Assembly: GCA_965222995.1 (NCBI GenBank) | Contig: OZ244977.1 | Coordinates: forward strand, 1,364,001 to 1,428,000 | Length of the DNA: 64,000 bases | Direction: 5' to 3' | Origin: SB11 sp965222995 | Lineage (GTDB): Bacteria > Bacteroidota > Bacteroidia > UBA8524 | In this document: piece after piece, positions 42,690-51,179 of the stretch | Numbering within the stretch: the stretch's first letter is position 1 | Layout of the letters: every line of letters begins with the position of its first letter | Notes under the pieces: generated by a model | Told to the model about the DNA's origin: nothing | Databases searched by the model: none | The model's input: only the letters and a program-made list of their open reading frames with translations | Made by a program: the position numbers and the translations under genes

Positions 42690-44990
42690 ATGCCAAGGCA
42701 ACTAGAAAGAAGAGCGACTTCTTTTAACGCTAAAGCTATGGGCAGGGTGTTTAAAGTTTTATTAATAGTATTAGCGACTACCCTTAGTGTTTTAAGCGCT
42801 AAGGGTCAGTTTGCTTTAAGGGTGAATGATAGTGAGGCAAAACCTGTGGTTGATGCCAGAGTACTTATCATCCCCATTGAGAAAGAGAATCCATACTCAT
42901 TTGCAAAAGCATACTTTACCAACAACAATGGAGAGGTAAACTCTTCAGTAGGTGGTTTGTGTGCTGTTGAAGTATCGGGAGAAGGGTTTAAGACTATTAC
43001 CGATACTATTAAGCTGGTAGCAGGTAAAACGCACAACATAGCACTAAATCAATTGGTTTATGTGGCAGGTACAGCCGTTGTTACAGGGCAGTATCAAGCT
43101 ACTACTATAGACAAATCGGTTTCTAAAATACGTGTAATAGATTCGAAACGTATTCAGGCACAAGGTGCAGTTAACCTTAAAGATGTTTTAAGTAATGAAT
43201 TGAACGTTCGTTTGAGTCAGGATAATATTTTAGGGAGTAGCTTAAGCCTACAAGGTATAGGCGGACAGAATATAAAAATATTGATAGATGGTGTTCCCAT
43301 GATTGGTCGCTTAGACGGGAATATTGATATCTCACAAATCAATATGAATAATATTGAGCGTATTGAGATTATTGAGGGACCGATGAGTGTGATATACGGT
43401 ACTGATGCTTTGGGTGGGGTAATAAACCTAATTACCAAAAAAACAGCAAAACACAGTATTGAGGGGAATGTAAACAGCTACTACGAAAGTGCCGGAAACT
43501 ATAATATAGATGGCAGAGTAGCTTTTAAAACTAAAAACCGAACAACTGTACAAGTAAGTGGTGGGCGTAACTTTTTTGATGGTTTTGGCGAGAGCGGTTT
43601 GCGTGGTAGAGTACAACAATGGAAACCCAAAGAGCAATATTTTGTAGATGGTATTGTAGGGTTTAAAATCGGTAAATCAACTCACAGAATACAGTCTATA
43701 TTTTTTGATGAGTTATTGCTAAACAGAGGTGCACCTGTTGTGAGACCATACACTGTATATGCTTTTGACAATTATTTCTACACACGAAGGTTTAACAACT
43801 CATTATTTTCAAACTTTGAATTGGGTAATGGTGCTAAAGTAAATATCATCAACTCATACTCTTGGTTTAGAAGACATAATTTACAACAACGTAAAGATTT
43901 AGTTTCTCTTGAGCAGACACTTACACAGGGAACTAGCGACCACGATACATCTATATTTGATTTGATAATGTCGCGCGGAACTTATACGCAAACCGTAAAT
44001 AAGAAATTCAGCTATCAGTTCGGCTACGATATTAATGTTGAAACAGGCAGAGGGGAGCGTATACAAGGAGAAAGACAAAGTGTAGGTGATTATGCCGCAT
44101 ATACCACATTAGAGTACCGCCCATCGTTGCGTTGGGTATTCCGTCCTGGTATTCGTGCGTCATACAATACGCGTTACGGTTCACCTATTACTCCCTCATT
44201 CAATGCCAAATATACCGTTAGTAATAAGCTTAATATTAGGGCATCGTATGCCAGAGGTTTTAGGGCACCATCATTAAAAGAATTAAATCTGTTTTTTGTA
44301 GATATAAACCACAACATACGCCCCAACTCTGATTTACAAGCTGAGGTTTCAGACAACGTAAACGTATCGGCAGTTTATTCGCATCAGTTTAGAAACAAAG
44401 TATCGTTGCGCGTAGAGCCATCGTTATTTTATAATGATATACAAAACATGATTTCCCTTGCTTTGGTAGATCCTGCTACACAGTTATACAGCTACATAAA
44501 CATTGGGCAGTTTAATAATGCAGGAGCAAACTTTTCAGTAGAAGTAAAAGCAGGGAATATTGCCATTCAAACTGGTACTTCTATTACTGCGGTGCGAAAT
44601 ATATTTGGCGGTGCAAATGTGCCTAGTTACAATACTACTAGAGAATACAGAGCCAATGTTAGTTATACATTACCTGTAACCAACACACGCTTCAATATAT
44701 TTTACAAGTATAATGGAGCAGTACCGGGCTTTGCAATAGATGGAAATAATGAAGTTGTGCCTACATATATACAAGCCTATTCAATGGCAGATGTATCTGT
44801 ATCACAATCGTTTTTAAACAAACGTATAACACTTATAGCAGGTGCTCGTAACTTGCTAAATGTGGGAAATATTAATTTTAATGTACCTACGGGTATAGCA
44901 CATGGCGGAAATGGCGGCAGTATGTCTGTTGGCATGGGACGCACAATTTTTACAAGTATTAGAATTCACCTATTTAATCCAAATAAATGA
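42690..44990 (+). CDS. TonB-dependent outer-membrane receptor, HmuR-like
   Basis: Outer-membrane receptor driven by TonB. I chose ATG 42690; a TTG at 42666 and an ATG at 42738 (directly at the signal core) are alternatives. Seen: signal segment FKVLLIVLATTLSVL, a carboxypeptidase-regulatory-like domain (about 45-125), plug domain with VNLKDVLSNELNVRLSQD, IKILIDGVPMIGR and IERIEIIEGPMSVIYGTDALGGVINLITKK-type plug end (near 245), and a 22-strand barrel ending in an aromatic-type strand (IFTSIRIHLF). Its flanking HmuY-like genes suggest heme or another iron compound as ligand. Its stop overlaps the next start as ATGA. Confidence 0.9.
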   Translation: MPRQLERRATSFNAKAMGRVFKVLLIVLATTLSVLSAKGQFALRVNDSEAKPVVDARVLIIPIEKENPYSFAKAYFTNNNGEVNSSVGGLCAVEVSGEGFKTITDTIKLVAGKTHNIALNQLVYVAGTAVVTGQYQATTIDKSVSKIRVIDSKRIQAQGAVNLKDVLSNELNVRLSQDNILGSSLSLQGIGGQNIKILIDGVPMIGRLDGNIDISQINMNNIERIEIIEGPMSVIYGTDALGGVINLITKKTAKHSIEGNVNSYYESAGNYNIDGRVAFKTKNRTTVQVSGGRNFFDGFGESGLRGRVQQWKPKEQYFVDGIVGFKIGKSTHRIQSIFFDELLLNRGAPVVRPYTVYAFDNYFYTRRFNNSLFSNFELGNGAKVNIINSYSWFRRHNLQQRKDLVSLEQTLTQGTSDHDTSIFDLIMSRGTYTQTVNKKFSYQFGYDINVETGRGERIQGERQSVGDYAAYTTLEYRPSLRWVFRPGIRASYNTRYGSPITPSFNAKYTVSNKLNIRASYARGFRAPSLKELNLFFVDINHNIRPNSDLQAEVSDNVNVSAVYSHQFRNKVSLRVEPSLFYNDIQNMISLALVDPATQLYSYINIGQFNNAGANFSVEVKAGNIAIQTGTSITAVRNIFGGANVPSYNTTREYRANVSYTLPVTNTRFNIFYKYNGAVPGFAIDGNNEVVPTYIQAYSMADVSVSQSFLNKRITLIAGARNLLNVGNINFNVPTGIAHGGNGGSMSVGMGRTIFTSIRIHLFNPNK

Positions 44991-45988
44991 GGTATAAAAT
45001 ATTTAGCATATTAGTCGTATTTGTGGTTCTGCTTTCATCATGCTGGAAGGACGAAGAGCCATTTATTATTCCTGCAGCGGGCGATGCTATCCAATCGGAA
45101 GTATCGTTAGGACCTACCTACGACAAAATGATTTACTTTAATGTAAATACACAAGAGTTTTTAATTCGCGATTTTAAATCATGGGATTTATCTTTTCAAA
45201 CAGGTGCAAATGAGTTTAGTGTATTATTAAACACAGGAAACTTAATGTTGGTGCATGAAACCAACTTAACCGATTTTGATGCTACTTATTCGCTGGTAAG
45301 TGGTATGGAATGGCGTTACGATGTACCAAGCGGTAATTTAGATTCTACTGCTATTGGTAAATGGTGGTCTGGTATAGACGGAACATCTAAAGGATTGGTA
45401 TATGTTATTGATATGGGCATTACATATACTGAGGGAGAGCGTTACAAGAAATTTCAAGTGGAGAAGGCTGATGCCACAGGATATACTATAAATATTGGTG
45501 ACCTGAACGACAATACCACCAATAGAAGCTTCTTTATACCTAAAAATGATAAACGCAACCTGGCACATTTTAATATTACTTCAGGCACTGTTATCACAGA
45601 TTTGGAGCCTGAAAAAGACAATTGGGATTTATGGTTTACCAGCTACAACCACATTTTTCATAACCAAGGACCTGAACCAATTCCATACCAAGTACGTGGG
45701 GTATTACAAAACTCTGCAAATGGTGTAAGAGTATATGAAGAGAGAACCAAAAGCTTTGATGAAATAGATATTGATTATGCAGCCTCACTAAGCCTGAATG
45801 ATGATGCGGATGTTATTGGCTACGATTGGAAAACTTACGACCAAGACGCAGGACGTTATACCGTTGACAACTCAATTACATATATTATAAAAACTGTTTC
45901 GGGTTACTATTATAAAGTGCGTTTTATTGACTATTACGACCAAAATGGTTTAGTGGGTACACCTGTTTTTGATTTGCAAAGACTTTAA
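44987..45988 (+). CDS. HmuY-like lipoprotein
   Basis: Lipoprotein of 333 residues, signal MRYKIFSILVVFVVL with lipobox LLSSC. Two HmuY-like segments are visible: MIYFNVNTQEF/FKSWDLSFQTG near 45-75 and KDNWDLWFTSYNHIF near 205-220, followed by YKVRFIDYYDQNG. Start ATG overlaps the receptor's stop (ATGA), so translation is coupled. Anchored by lipid, in contrast to its T9SS-tailed paralogue on the other side of the receptor. Probable heme or iron-compound binding, inferred from family and locus. Confidence 0.83.
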   Translation: MRYKIFSILVVFVVLLSSCWKDEEPFIIPAAGDAIQSEVSLGPTYDKMIYFNVNTQEFLIRDFKSWDLSFQTGANEFSVLLNTGNLMLVHETNLTDFDATYSLVSGMEWRYDVPSGNLDSTAIGKWWSGIDGTSKGLVYVIDMGITYTEGERYKKFQVEKADATGYTINIGDLNDNTTNRSFFIPKNDKRNLAHFNITSGTVITDLEPEKDNWDLWFTSYNHIFHNQGPEPIPYQVRGVLQNSANGVRVYEERTKSFDEIDIDYAASLSLNDDADVIGYDWKTYDQDAGRYTVDNSITYIIKTVSGYYYKVRFIDYYDQNGLVGTPVFDLQRL

Positions 45989-46011
45989 ATAAACTTTCTT
46001 TAAAAATATTT

Positions 46012-46044
46012 AATAGCATAAGAGAAATCTTATGCTATTTTTTT
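46012..46044 (+). terminator. Rho-independent terminator closing the HmuY/TonB operon
   Basis: Stem AATAGCATAAG / CTTATGCTATT, loop AGAAAT, then a T run, about 24 nt after the last HmuY-like gene. The T run also contains the TTTG that may be the -33 element of the next gene. Confidence 0.9.
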
Positions 46045-46045
46045 G

Positions 46046-46062
46046 TTTAGAATGATTCTAAA
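46046..46062. promoter_or_regulatory. Perfect 17-bp palindrome, Fur-box-like operator
   Basis: TTTAGAAT-g-ATTCTAAA, two perfect 8-bp arms around one base. It sits exactly between the candidate -33 TTTG (46042-46045) and -7 TATATTCG of the PD40 lipoprotein gene, a classic repressor position. The 7-1-7 layout and central AAT-n-ATT resemble a Fur box. The half-site TTCTAAA also occurs before the MFS permease and the HmuY locus. Confidence 0.65.
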
Positions 46063-46066
46063 GTAA

Positions 46067-46074
46067 TATATTCG
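46067..46074 (+). promoter_or_regulatory. Candidate promoter (-33 TTTG, -7 TATATTCG) for the PD40 lipoprotein
   Basis: -7 variant TAnnTTCG with a TTTG 21 nt upstream, within the usual spacing, and 24 nt before the ATG. The 17-bp palindrome fills the spacer. Confidence 0.6.
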
Positions 46075-46098
46075 CGACAAATTTAAGGTCTGATAAAT

Positions 46099-47211
46099 AT
46101 GCGCATTACAGCATTCTTTATTGTGCTACTTATGGTAGCCACTTCGTGTAAAAACAACACGGCAAAAACGGATACTCACCAAGACTCAACAGTTACAGAC
46201 AGTAATGCTTCTGAGAAGCCAAAAGCCGAGAAACATTTGGCAAATTTGCGCCAGCTTACTTGGGGTGGAGACAATGCTGAAGCCTATTTTAGTTTTGACA
46301 ATAAAAAACTGGTATTTCAAAGCCAAAACCCAGCTTGGGGTTTAGAATGCGACCAAATTTTCTATTTTGAGATAGATAGTATGCTTAGTGATACTACTAT
46401 GCGCCCTAAATTGTTAAGTACAGGGAAAGGGCGTACCACCTGCTCTTACTTTTTGGGGGGTGATGAACAAATAGTATATGCAAGCACACATTTAAAACAC
46501 GATAAATGCCCGCCTGTACCTGAGCGTAGGGAAGACGGTAAATATTTGTGGGCTATATACCCTGAGTTTGACATTTTTACGGCTGATTTGGAGGGAAATA
46601 TTAAGAAACAGCTTACTAATACTGAAGGCTATGATGCTGAAGCTACAGTATCGCCTGATGGCAAGAAAATTGTATTTACCAGTACCCGTAGTGGAGATTT
46701 AGAGCTGTATACTATGGATATTGACGGCTCTAATGTGAAGCAAATTACTGATGAACTTGGTTATGATGGCGGTGCTTTCTTTTCTCCTGACGGGACAAAG
46801 TTGGTATTCCGCTCATCACGTCCAAAAACAGAAGAAGAAGTTAAAGAATACAAAGAGTTATTGGCACAAGGCTTAGTGGCACCAACCAATATGGAGATTT
46901 ACGTTTGTAATGTAGATGGGAGCGATATGAAGCAGGTAACTAATTTGGGTAAAGCAAATTGGGCACCGTTCTTCCATCCAAGTGGCGAGAAAATTATTTT
47001 CTCATCAAACCATCATAGCGATAGAGGATACGACTTTCAACTATACATGATTAATGTGGATGGTACGGGTTTAGAACGAATAACCAATGCAAGTATTTTT
47101 AATGCATTCCCTATGTTCTCTCCCGATGGTAAGAAACTAATATTCAGCAGTAATCGTAATAACGGAGGTACTCGCGATACCAACTTATTTATTGCTGATT
47201 GGATTGACTAA
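46099..47211 (+). CDS. PD40/TolB-like beta-propeller lipoprotein
   Basis: Lipoprotein of 370 residues with signal MRITAFFIVLLMV and lipobox ATSC. After a Thr/Lys-rich linker there are about five PD40/WD40-like propeller repeats, each with the S-P-D-G-K-K-I-V-F-x-S pattern (around residues 70, 190, 232, 296 and 345). These occur in TolB and in exported binding proteins. It has no enzyme motif. The Fur-box-like palindrome in its promoter hints at metal control, which is an inference. Confidence 0.82.
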   Translation: MRITAFFIVLLMVATSCKNNTAKTDTHQDSTVTDSNASEKPKAEKHLANLRQLTWGGDNAEAYFSFDNKKLVFQSQNPAWGLECDQIFYFEIDSMLSDTTMRPKLLSTGKGRTTCSYFLGGDEQIVYASTHLKHDKCPPVPERREDGKYLWAIYPEFDIFTADLEGNIKKQLTNTEGYDAEATVSPDGKKIVFTSTRSGDLELYTMDIDGSNVKQITDELGYDGGAFFSPDGTKLVFRSSRPKTEEEVKEYKELLAQGLVAPTNMEIYVCNVDGSDMKQVTNLGKANWAPFFHPSGEKIIFSSNHHSDRGYDFQLYMINVDGTGLERITNASIFNAFPMFSPDGKKLIFSSNRNNGGTRDTNLFIADWID

Positions 47212-47238
47212 TTAGGCTCAAAGGTAGATATGTAACTT

Positions 47239-47270
47239 AAAAACCATCTGCCAATAACAGATGGTTTTTT
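47239..47270 (+). terminator. Rho-independent terminator
   Basis: Stem AAAACCATCTG / CAGATGGTTTT with a T run, 28 nt after the PD40 gene. Confidence 0.9.
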
Positions 47271-47300
47271 ATTGTAAAAAACTGATAATCAAAGATAAAA

Positions 47301-48536
47301 ATGCGTCTATATAAAATTACTACCCTATTACTTTTAGCATTTACAGCTATAACATTAAAAGCTCAAAATATTGAGAAAAGTAATGTTCAAAAACATATAA
47401 AAACGCTTAGTAGCGATGAATTTTTAGGTAGAGGAACCGGAGAGAAAGGAGAGGAAATAGCAGCAAAATATATAGCTAATTATTTCCAAACATTAAAGCT
47501 ACAACCTTGGGGAGATGAAGGAACATACTACCAAAATTTTAACTTTAAGTTTAATAAAAACCCACATGGTGGAGGCAAAATGATACCAAAGACAGGGAAA
47601 AATGTTGTAGGCTATTTAGATAATGGTGCAGACTATACCATTATTATTGGTGCACACTACGACCACTTGGGTACAGGGCTTATGGGAAGTAGTAGAGACC
47701 CTAATCCCGAAGGTAAAATACACAATGGTGCTGACGATAATGCATCGGGTACGGCTGGGGTAATGGAGTTGGCGAGACTATATGCACAGAATGATATAAA
47801 AGAAGGCTGTAATTTTATATTTATAGCTTTTTCAGGTGAAGAGCAAGGGCTGGTGGGTTCTAAAAAGTTTACCCAATATGAGAAATTTGACTCATCGAAA
47901 GTCCAATGTATGATAAATATGGATATGATTGGACGTTTAAAAGACAGTGCCAAGAAAATACTAGTGTATGGTGTGGGTACAAGCCCCACTTTGGGAAACT
48001 TAATGCAATCGCACAAACCACAAGATATTTCTCTTAAGATAGATTCATCAGGTACAGGCCCTACAGACCATACCAGCTTCTACTTGAAGAATATACCTGT
48101 ATTGTCTTTTTTCACAGGACAACACAAGCAATACCATACCCCTGAAGATGATGAACACTTGATAAACTATGCCGGCGAAGTAGAAATACTGCAATACATA
48201 GCTCGAATTATTGACGATATTCATAAATCTCCAAAACTAAAATTCACCAAAACAAAAACTAAAGACCAAGGGCGGGTTCGTTTCAAAGTTACTTTAGGTA
48301 TTATGCCTGATTATACTTTTGAAGGCCCCGGTTTAAAAATTGATGGGGTAACAGAAAATAAACCTGCGGATAAAGCAGGTGTTAAAGCCGGTGATATAAT
48401 TGTGGCTATGGGAAGTATGGACTTAAAAAATATCCGCGATTATATGAAGGCATTGGGAAAGCATGACAAAGGAGATACCACTACCCTAAAAGTAAAACGC
48501 GGAGCAGAGCAAATAGAATTGAAAGTACAGTTTTAA
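47301..48536 (+). CDS. Exported M28-family zinc peptidase with C-terminal PDZ domain
   Basis: Two-zinc aminopeptidase of family M28, exported. Signal peptide ends ITLKAQ. All expected metal and catalytic motifs are present: GAHYDHLGTG, NGADDNASGTAG, the catalytic pair in FSGEEQGLVGS, NMDMIGRL and QYHTPEDD. Residues about 320-411 form a PDZ domain (ENKPADKAGVKAGDIIVAMG). It has 411 residues. Its 3' end overlaps the convergent TerC gene by 4 bp. Confidence 0.93.
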   Translation: MRLYKITTLLLLAFTAITLKAQNIEKSNVQKHIKTLSSDEFLGRGTGEKGEEIAAKYIANYFQTLKLQPWGDEGTYYQNFNFKFNKNPHGGGKMIPKTGKNVVGYLDNGADYTIIIGAHYDHLGTGLMGSSRDPNPEGKIHNGADDNASGTAGVMELARLYAQNDIKEGCNFIFIAFSGEEQGLVGSKKFTQYEKFDSSKVQCMINMDMIGRLKDSAKKILVYGVGTSPTLGNLMQSHKPQDISLKIDSSGTGPTDHTSFYLKNIPVLSFFTGQHKQYHTPEDDEHLINYAGEVEILQYIARIIDDIHKSPKLKFTKTKTKDQGRVRFKVTLGIMPDYTFEGPGLKIDGVTENKPADKAGVKAGDIIVAMGSMDLKNIRDYMKALGKHDKGDTTTLKVKRGAEQIELKVQF

Positions 48537-49285
48537 GAAACTGCCTTCTTTTTCCTTTTCACTCGCATATTTATTAGCTCTACAGAAAGGGAAAATACAA
48601 TTGCCGAGTAGATATATCCTTTGGGTACATGCTCGTGAAAGGCATCAAGTACCAGCATAAACCCTATCATTATTAAAAAAGCAAGGGCAAGTATTTGCAA
48701 TGAAGGATGTTTGTTTATAAATTCACTTATTTTTCCAGCAAACAACATCATAACAATAATAGAAATTGTTACAGCGGCTATCATCACAGGTAAGTCTTTG
48801 GTCATGCCTATGGCAGTAAGAATTGAGTCAAAAGAAAACACAATGTCTAGCAAAACAATTTGTGTGAGAATGTTTGCCATTCCTGTCTTCACATTTTTAA
48901 CTGTGGGTTCATGCTCATCACCTTCAATTTTATGAAAAATCTCACTTGTACTTTTTGCTAATAAGAAAATACCACCCGCCAGTAGGATGGCATCACGTCC
49001 ACTAAAACCAAAATCTTGTATTTCAATTCCCCAGAGCTTAAAGTCATCAATAACAAACAAAGCCTTGTCAAAACTCATAATCCATGTAATACTTAAAAGC
49101 ATGGCTACCCTAAATATTAAGGCCAAAGCCAAACCTAAAGTTCTGGCTCTTGGTTGTTCTTTTTCAGGAAGTTTGTTTGTAACAATAGAAATGAAAATAA
49201 TATTATCAATACCCAGTACAATTTCAAGAAAAGTAAGGGTAAGCAGGGCCATTAAGCCTTCTCCAGTAAAAATATGTTCAAGCAT
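48533..49285 (-). CDS. TerC-family integral membrane protein
   Basis: Inner-membrane protein of 250 residues with about seven membrane segments. Family marks: LTFLEIVLGIDNIIFIS near 16-32 and IVLLDIVFSFDSILTAIGM near 140-158, the two conserved acidic, metal-binding-like segments of TerC. TerC proteins have been linked to manganese efflux during protein secretion and to tellurite resistance; the name alone does not show tellurite resistance here. Confidence 0.9.
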   Translation of the reverse strand: MLEHIFTGEGLMALLTLTFLEIVLGIDNIIFISIVTNKLPEKEQPRARTLGLALALIFRVAMLLSITWIMSFDKALFVIDDFKLWGIEIQDFGFSGRDAILLAGGIFLLAKSTSEIFHKIEGDEHEPTVKNVKTGMANILTQIVLLDIVFSFDSILTAIGMTKDLPVMIAAVTISIIVMMLFAGKISEFINKHPSLQILALAFLIMIGFMLVLDAFHEHVPKGYIYSAIVFSLSVELINMRVKRKKKAVS

Positions 49286-49344
49286 AGCTTACAGGCAAAT
49301 ATAAAACAGATATTAGTTTGCAAAAGTTGTTATTGAAATGAAAA

Positions 49345-49372
49345 ATAAAAAAGGGCTGAGTTTTCAGCCCTT
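49345..49372 (-). terminator. Rho-independent terminator for the LiaF-like gene
   Basis: On the minus strand AAGGGCTGA-aaac-TCAGCCCTT followed by a T run, about 60 nt past the stop of the gene at 49434. Confidence 0.8.
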
Positions 49373-49433
49373 AAATATCTCTAAATAGCACAACAGCTAT
49401 CAGCTGTTTTTATGTTTCAAAAAGCTAATATAG

Positions 49434-49979
49434 TTACTTTTTTTGTTTATAAATTTTAATATCACCAAAAACTGCATTAGCTTCAATAAATAAAACGCCT
49501 GCACTTAGTGTGGTTTCAGGTTGTTGGCTGTAAGTATAGTCGCCAAAACTTACGCTATTATTATCAGGCAGGGTTACGCTGCCAAAAACAGAACTGGCTT
49601 TTACTCTTACCTTAGCATTCTCATTTATATATACTTTTTGTGAACCGAAAACAGTATTAATTTCAACGTTTCTGTCCGCACCGTCAGTAATCTCAGTCAA
49701 ATCAATAGTTTGGCTTCCGAAGACGACGGAATACTCATTATTTAAAGAAGTAGGGTCTACTTTAATAGAACTACTGCTAAATACATCCGTAGCCTTTCCT
49801 GTTTCACTTTTACTCTTAAAACTTCCAAGCAACATGTTTACGCCGAAGTAGATAATAAATAGTGCTAAAACAATTTTGAATAGGGGAATATTGATTTTGA
49901 AGACGGCATTAAGAATAATACTTAAACCGAACAGTATAATAATACCACCCCAAAATAAGCGAGAAAATAAAAAGTCCAT
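49434..49979 (-). CDS. LiaF-like membrane protein
   Basis: Protein of 181 residues; ATG at 49979 chosen over an upstream in-frame start at 50006, which only adds a polar tail. Two or three hydrophobic segments at the N-terminus (MDFLFSRLFWGGIIILFGL, IVLALFIIYFGVNML), then a beta-helical C-terminal domain with repeating V-F-G-S/D turns (VVFGSQTIDL, TVFGSQKVYI, SVFGSVTLPD, AVFGDIKIY), the hallmark of the LiaF/DUF2154 cell-envelope stress family. It is probably an envelope-stress sensor or modulator; no LiaSR-like kinase is adjacent. Confidence 0.8.
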   Translation of the reverse strand: MDFLFSRLFWGGIIILFGLSIILNAVFKINIPLFKIVLALFIIYFGVNMLLGSFKSKSETGKATDVFSSSSIKVDPTSLNNEYSVVFGSQTIDLTEITDGADRNVEINTVFGSQKVYINENAKVRVKASSVFGSVTLPDNNSVSFGDYTYSQQPETTLSAGVLFIEANAVFGDIKIYKQKK

Positions 49980-50136
49980 AGTTATAAAGTTTAGGTTAGT
50001 AAACAAATTTAGGAAATTATAAAACTCTGTGGGGTTATTTTTACGATGAGAGACCTATATACCCCCGTCGAATAAACAAATAAGCGTAATAGCATTTTTA
50101 AAATAAATAGCTATGTTTAAAATCTAATATACAAAT

Positions 50137-50661
50137 GTGGAAGAATTCAATACAACCGCAACAGAAAGTGAAACAATTTGCCAATGCTGCAAGCAAAAGG
50201 TAACTTATACCGATAGTTTCTGCCAAAACTGTGGTTTCCCGTTAAAGGGAACTCAAGAAGAGCAAGGGAAATTCATAGGGCAATACATTACCCGAAAGGG
50301 CGAAAAGGAAGAATGGAAAAATCAGGTAAAGAACGCCAAAATTACTTTACTGGTTTTGGCAGGTTTAACCATCCTGTTCGGGCTAATAGCATTAAATACT
50401 AATACAGAAGGCGAAGGGGTAGTAGATTTTCTTATTTATGCCATTATAGCGGGTATCTACGGTTTTTTAGCATGGTGGAGTGATAAAAACCCTTTTGGTG
50501 CTGTACTAACAGGATTGATAGTATATGTTGCTTTAAACATTCTTACCGCAATTGTAGACCCTCTTACAATATTTAGTGGCGTGATTTGGAAAGTATTAAT
50601 TATTAGTTATTTGATAAAAGGGGTTGCTGGGGCAGCTAAAGTTAGAAATGTGAAGGTTTAA
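50137..50661 (+). CDS. Zinc-ribbon membrane protein, copy 1
   Basis: Protein of 174 residues that starts at GTG 50137. N-terminal zinc ribbon with four cysteines (CQCCKQKV...FCQNCGFPL, residues about 15-38), a conserved EEQGKFIGQYI segment, then four hydrophobic segments (about 68-170). Its last base overlaps the next ATG (TAATG). The next protein is its paralogue and the third gene of the unit also begins with a zinc ribbon. Function unknown. Confidence 0.78.
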   Translation: MEEFNTTATESETICQCCKQKVTYTDSFCQNCGFPLKGTQEEQGKFIGQYITRKGEKEEWKNQVKNAKITLLVLAGLTILFGLIALNTNTEGEGVVDFLIYAIIAGIYGFLAWWSDKNPFGAVLTGLIVYVALNILTAIVDPLTIFSGVIWKVLIISYLIKGVAGAAKVRNVKV

Positions 50662-51179
50662 TGGTAGAGAAAGATGATATAACCAATGAGGCTTTGCTTT
50701 GCAGGTGTTGTAAATCTGAGGTGAAAGCAGAAGACATTTTTTGCCGCGAGTGTGGTTTTCCATTACAAGGTACTGAAGAAGAGCAAGGCAAACATATAGG
50801 TAAGTACATAGTTGGTGCGCTTGAAAAAGATGCAGGGAAAAGTGCAGTTAAAAAAAGTAGAAATGCCTTATTAGTATTTGCAGGGTTGTTAGTAATTGGT
50901 AGTATATGGGCAAGTAAATCAGGCGGGGAAGAAGGAGCATTTACACTAGTATCAAATATTGTATTGGCAATTGTCTTTGCTTTTTTAGCCCTTTGGAGTG
51001 AAAAAAAACCTTTTGCAGCATTTTTAACTGGTTTAATTCTCTTTCTAAGTCTACAATTATTGTCTTTACGCACAGACCCAACGTCTGTTCTCCAAGGGGT
51101 AATTATAAAAGTAGCAGTAATAATCTTTTTAATTAATGGGATAATGAGTGCCGCCAAGCTTAAAAATACAGAGAAGTGA
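50661..51179 (+). CDS. Zinc-ribbon membrane protein, copy 2
   Basis: Protein of 172 residues, a paralogue of the preceding gene: ribbon CRCCKSEV...FCRECGFPL, then EEQGKHIGKYI and four membrane segments in the same positions. Both translational junctions overlap: its ATG overlaps the previous stop, and its stop overlaps the GTG of the next gene (GTGA). Probably part of one membrane assembly with its neighbours, inferred from coupling and shared ribbons. Confidence 0.78.
   Translation: MVEKDDITNEALLCRCCKSEVKAEDIFCRECGFPLQGTEEEQGKHIGKYIVGALEKDAGKSAVKKSRNALLVFAGLLVIGSIWASKSGGEEGAFTLVSNIVLAIVFAFLALWSEKKPFAAFLTGLILFLSLQLLSLRTDPTSVLQGVIIKVAVIIFLINGIMSAAKLKNTEK

Noticed and set aside
48533..49285. 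A tellurite-resistance operon
   Set aside because: TerC-family proteins are common without tellurite resistance and no other ter genes are present.
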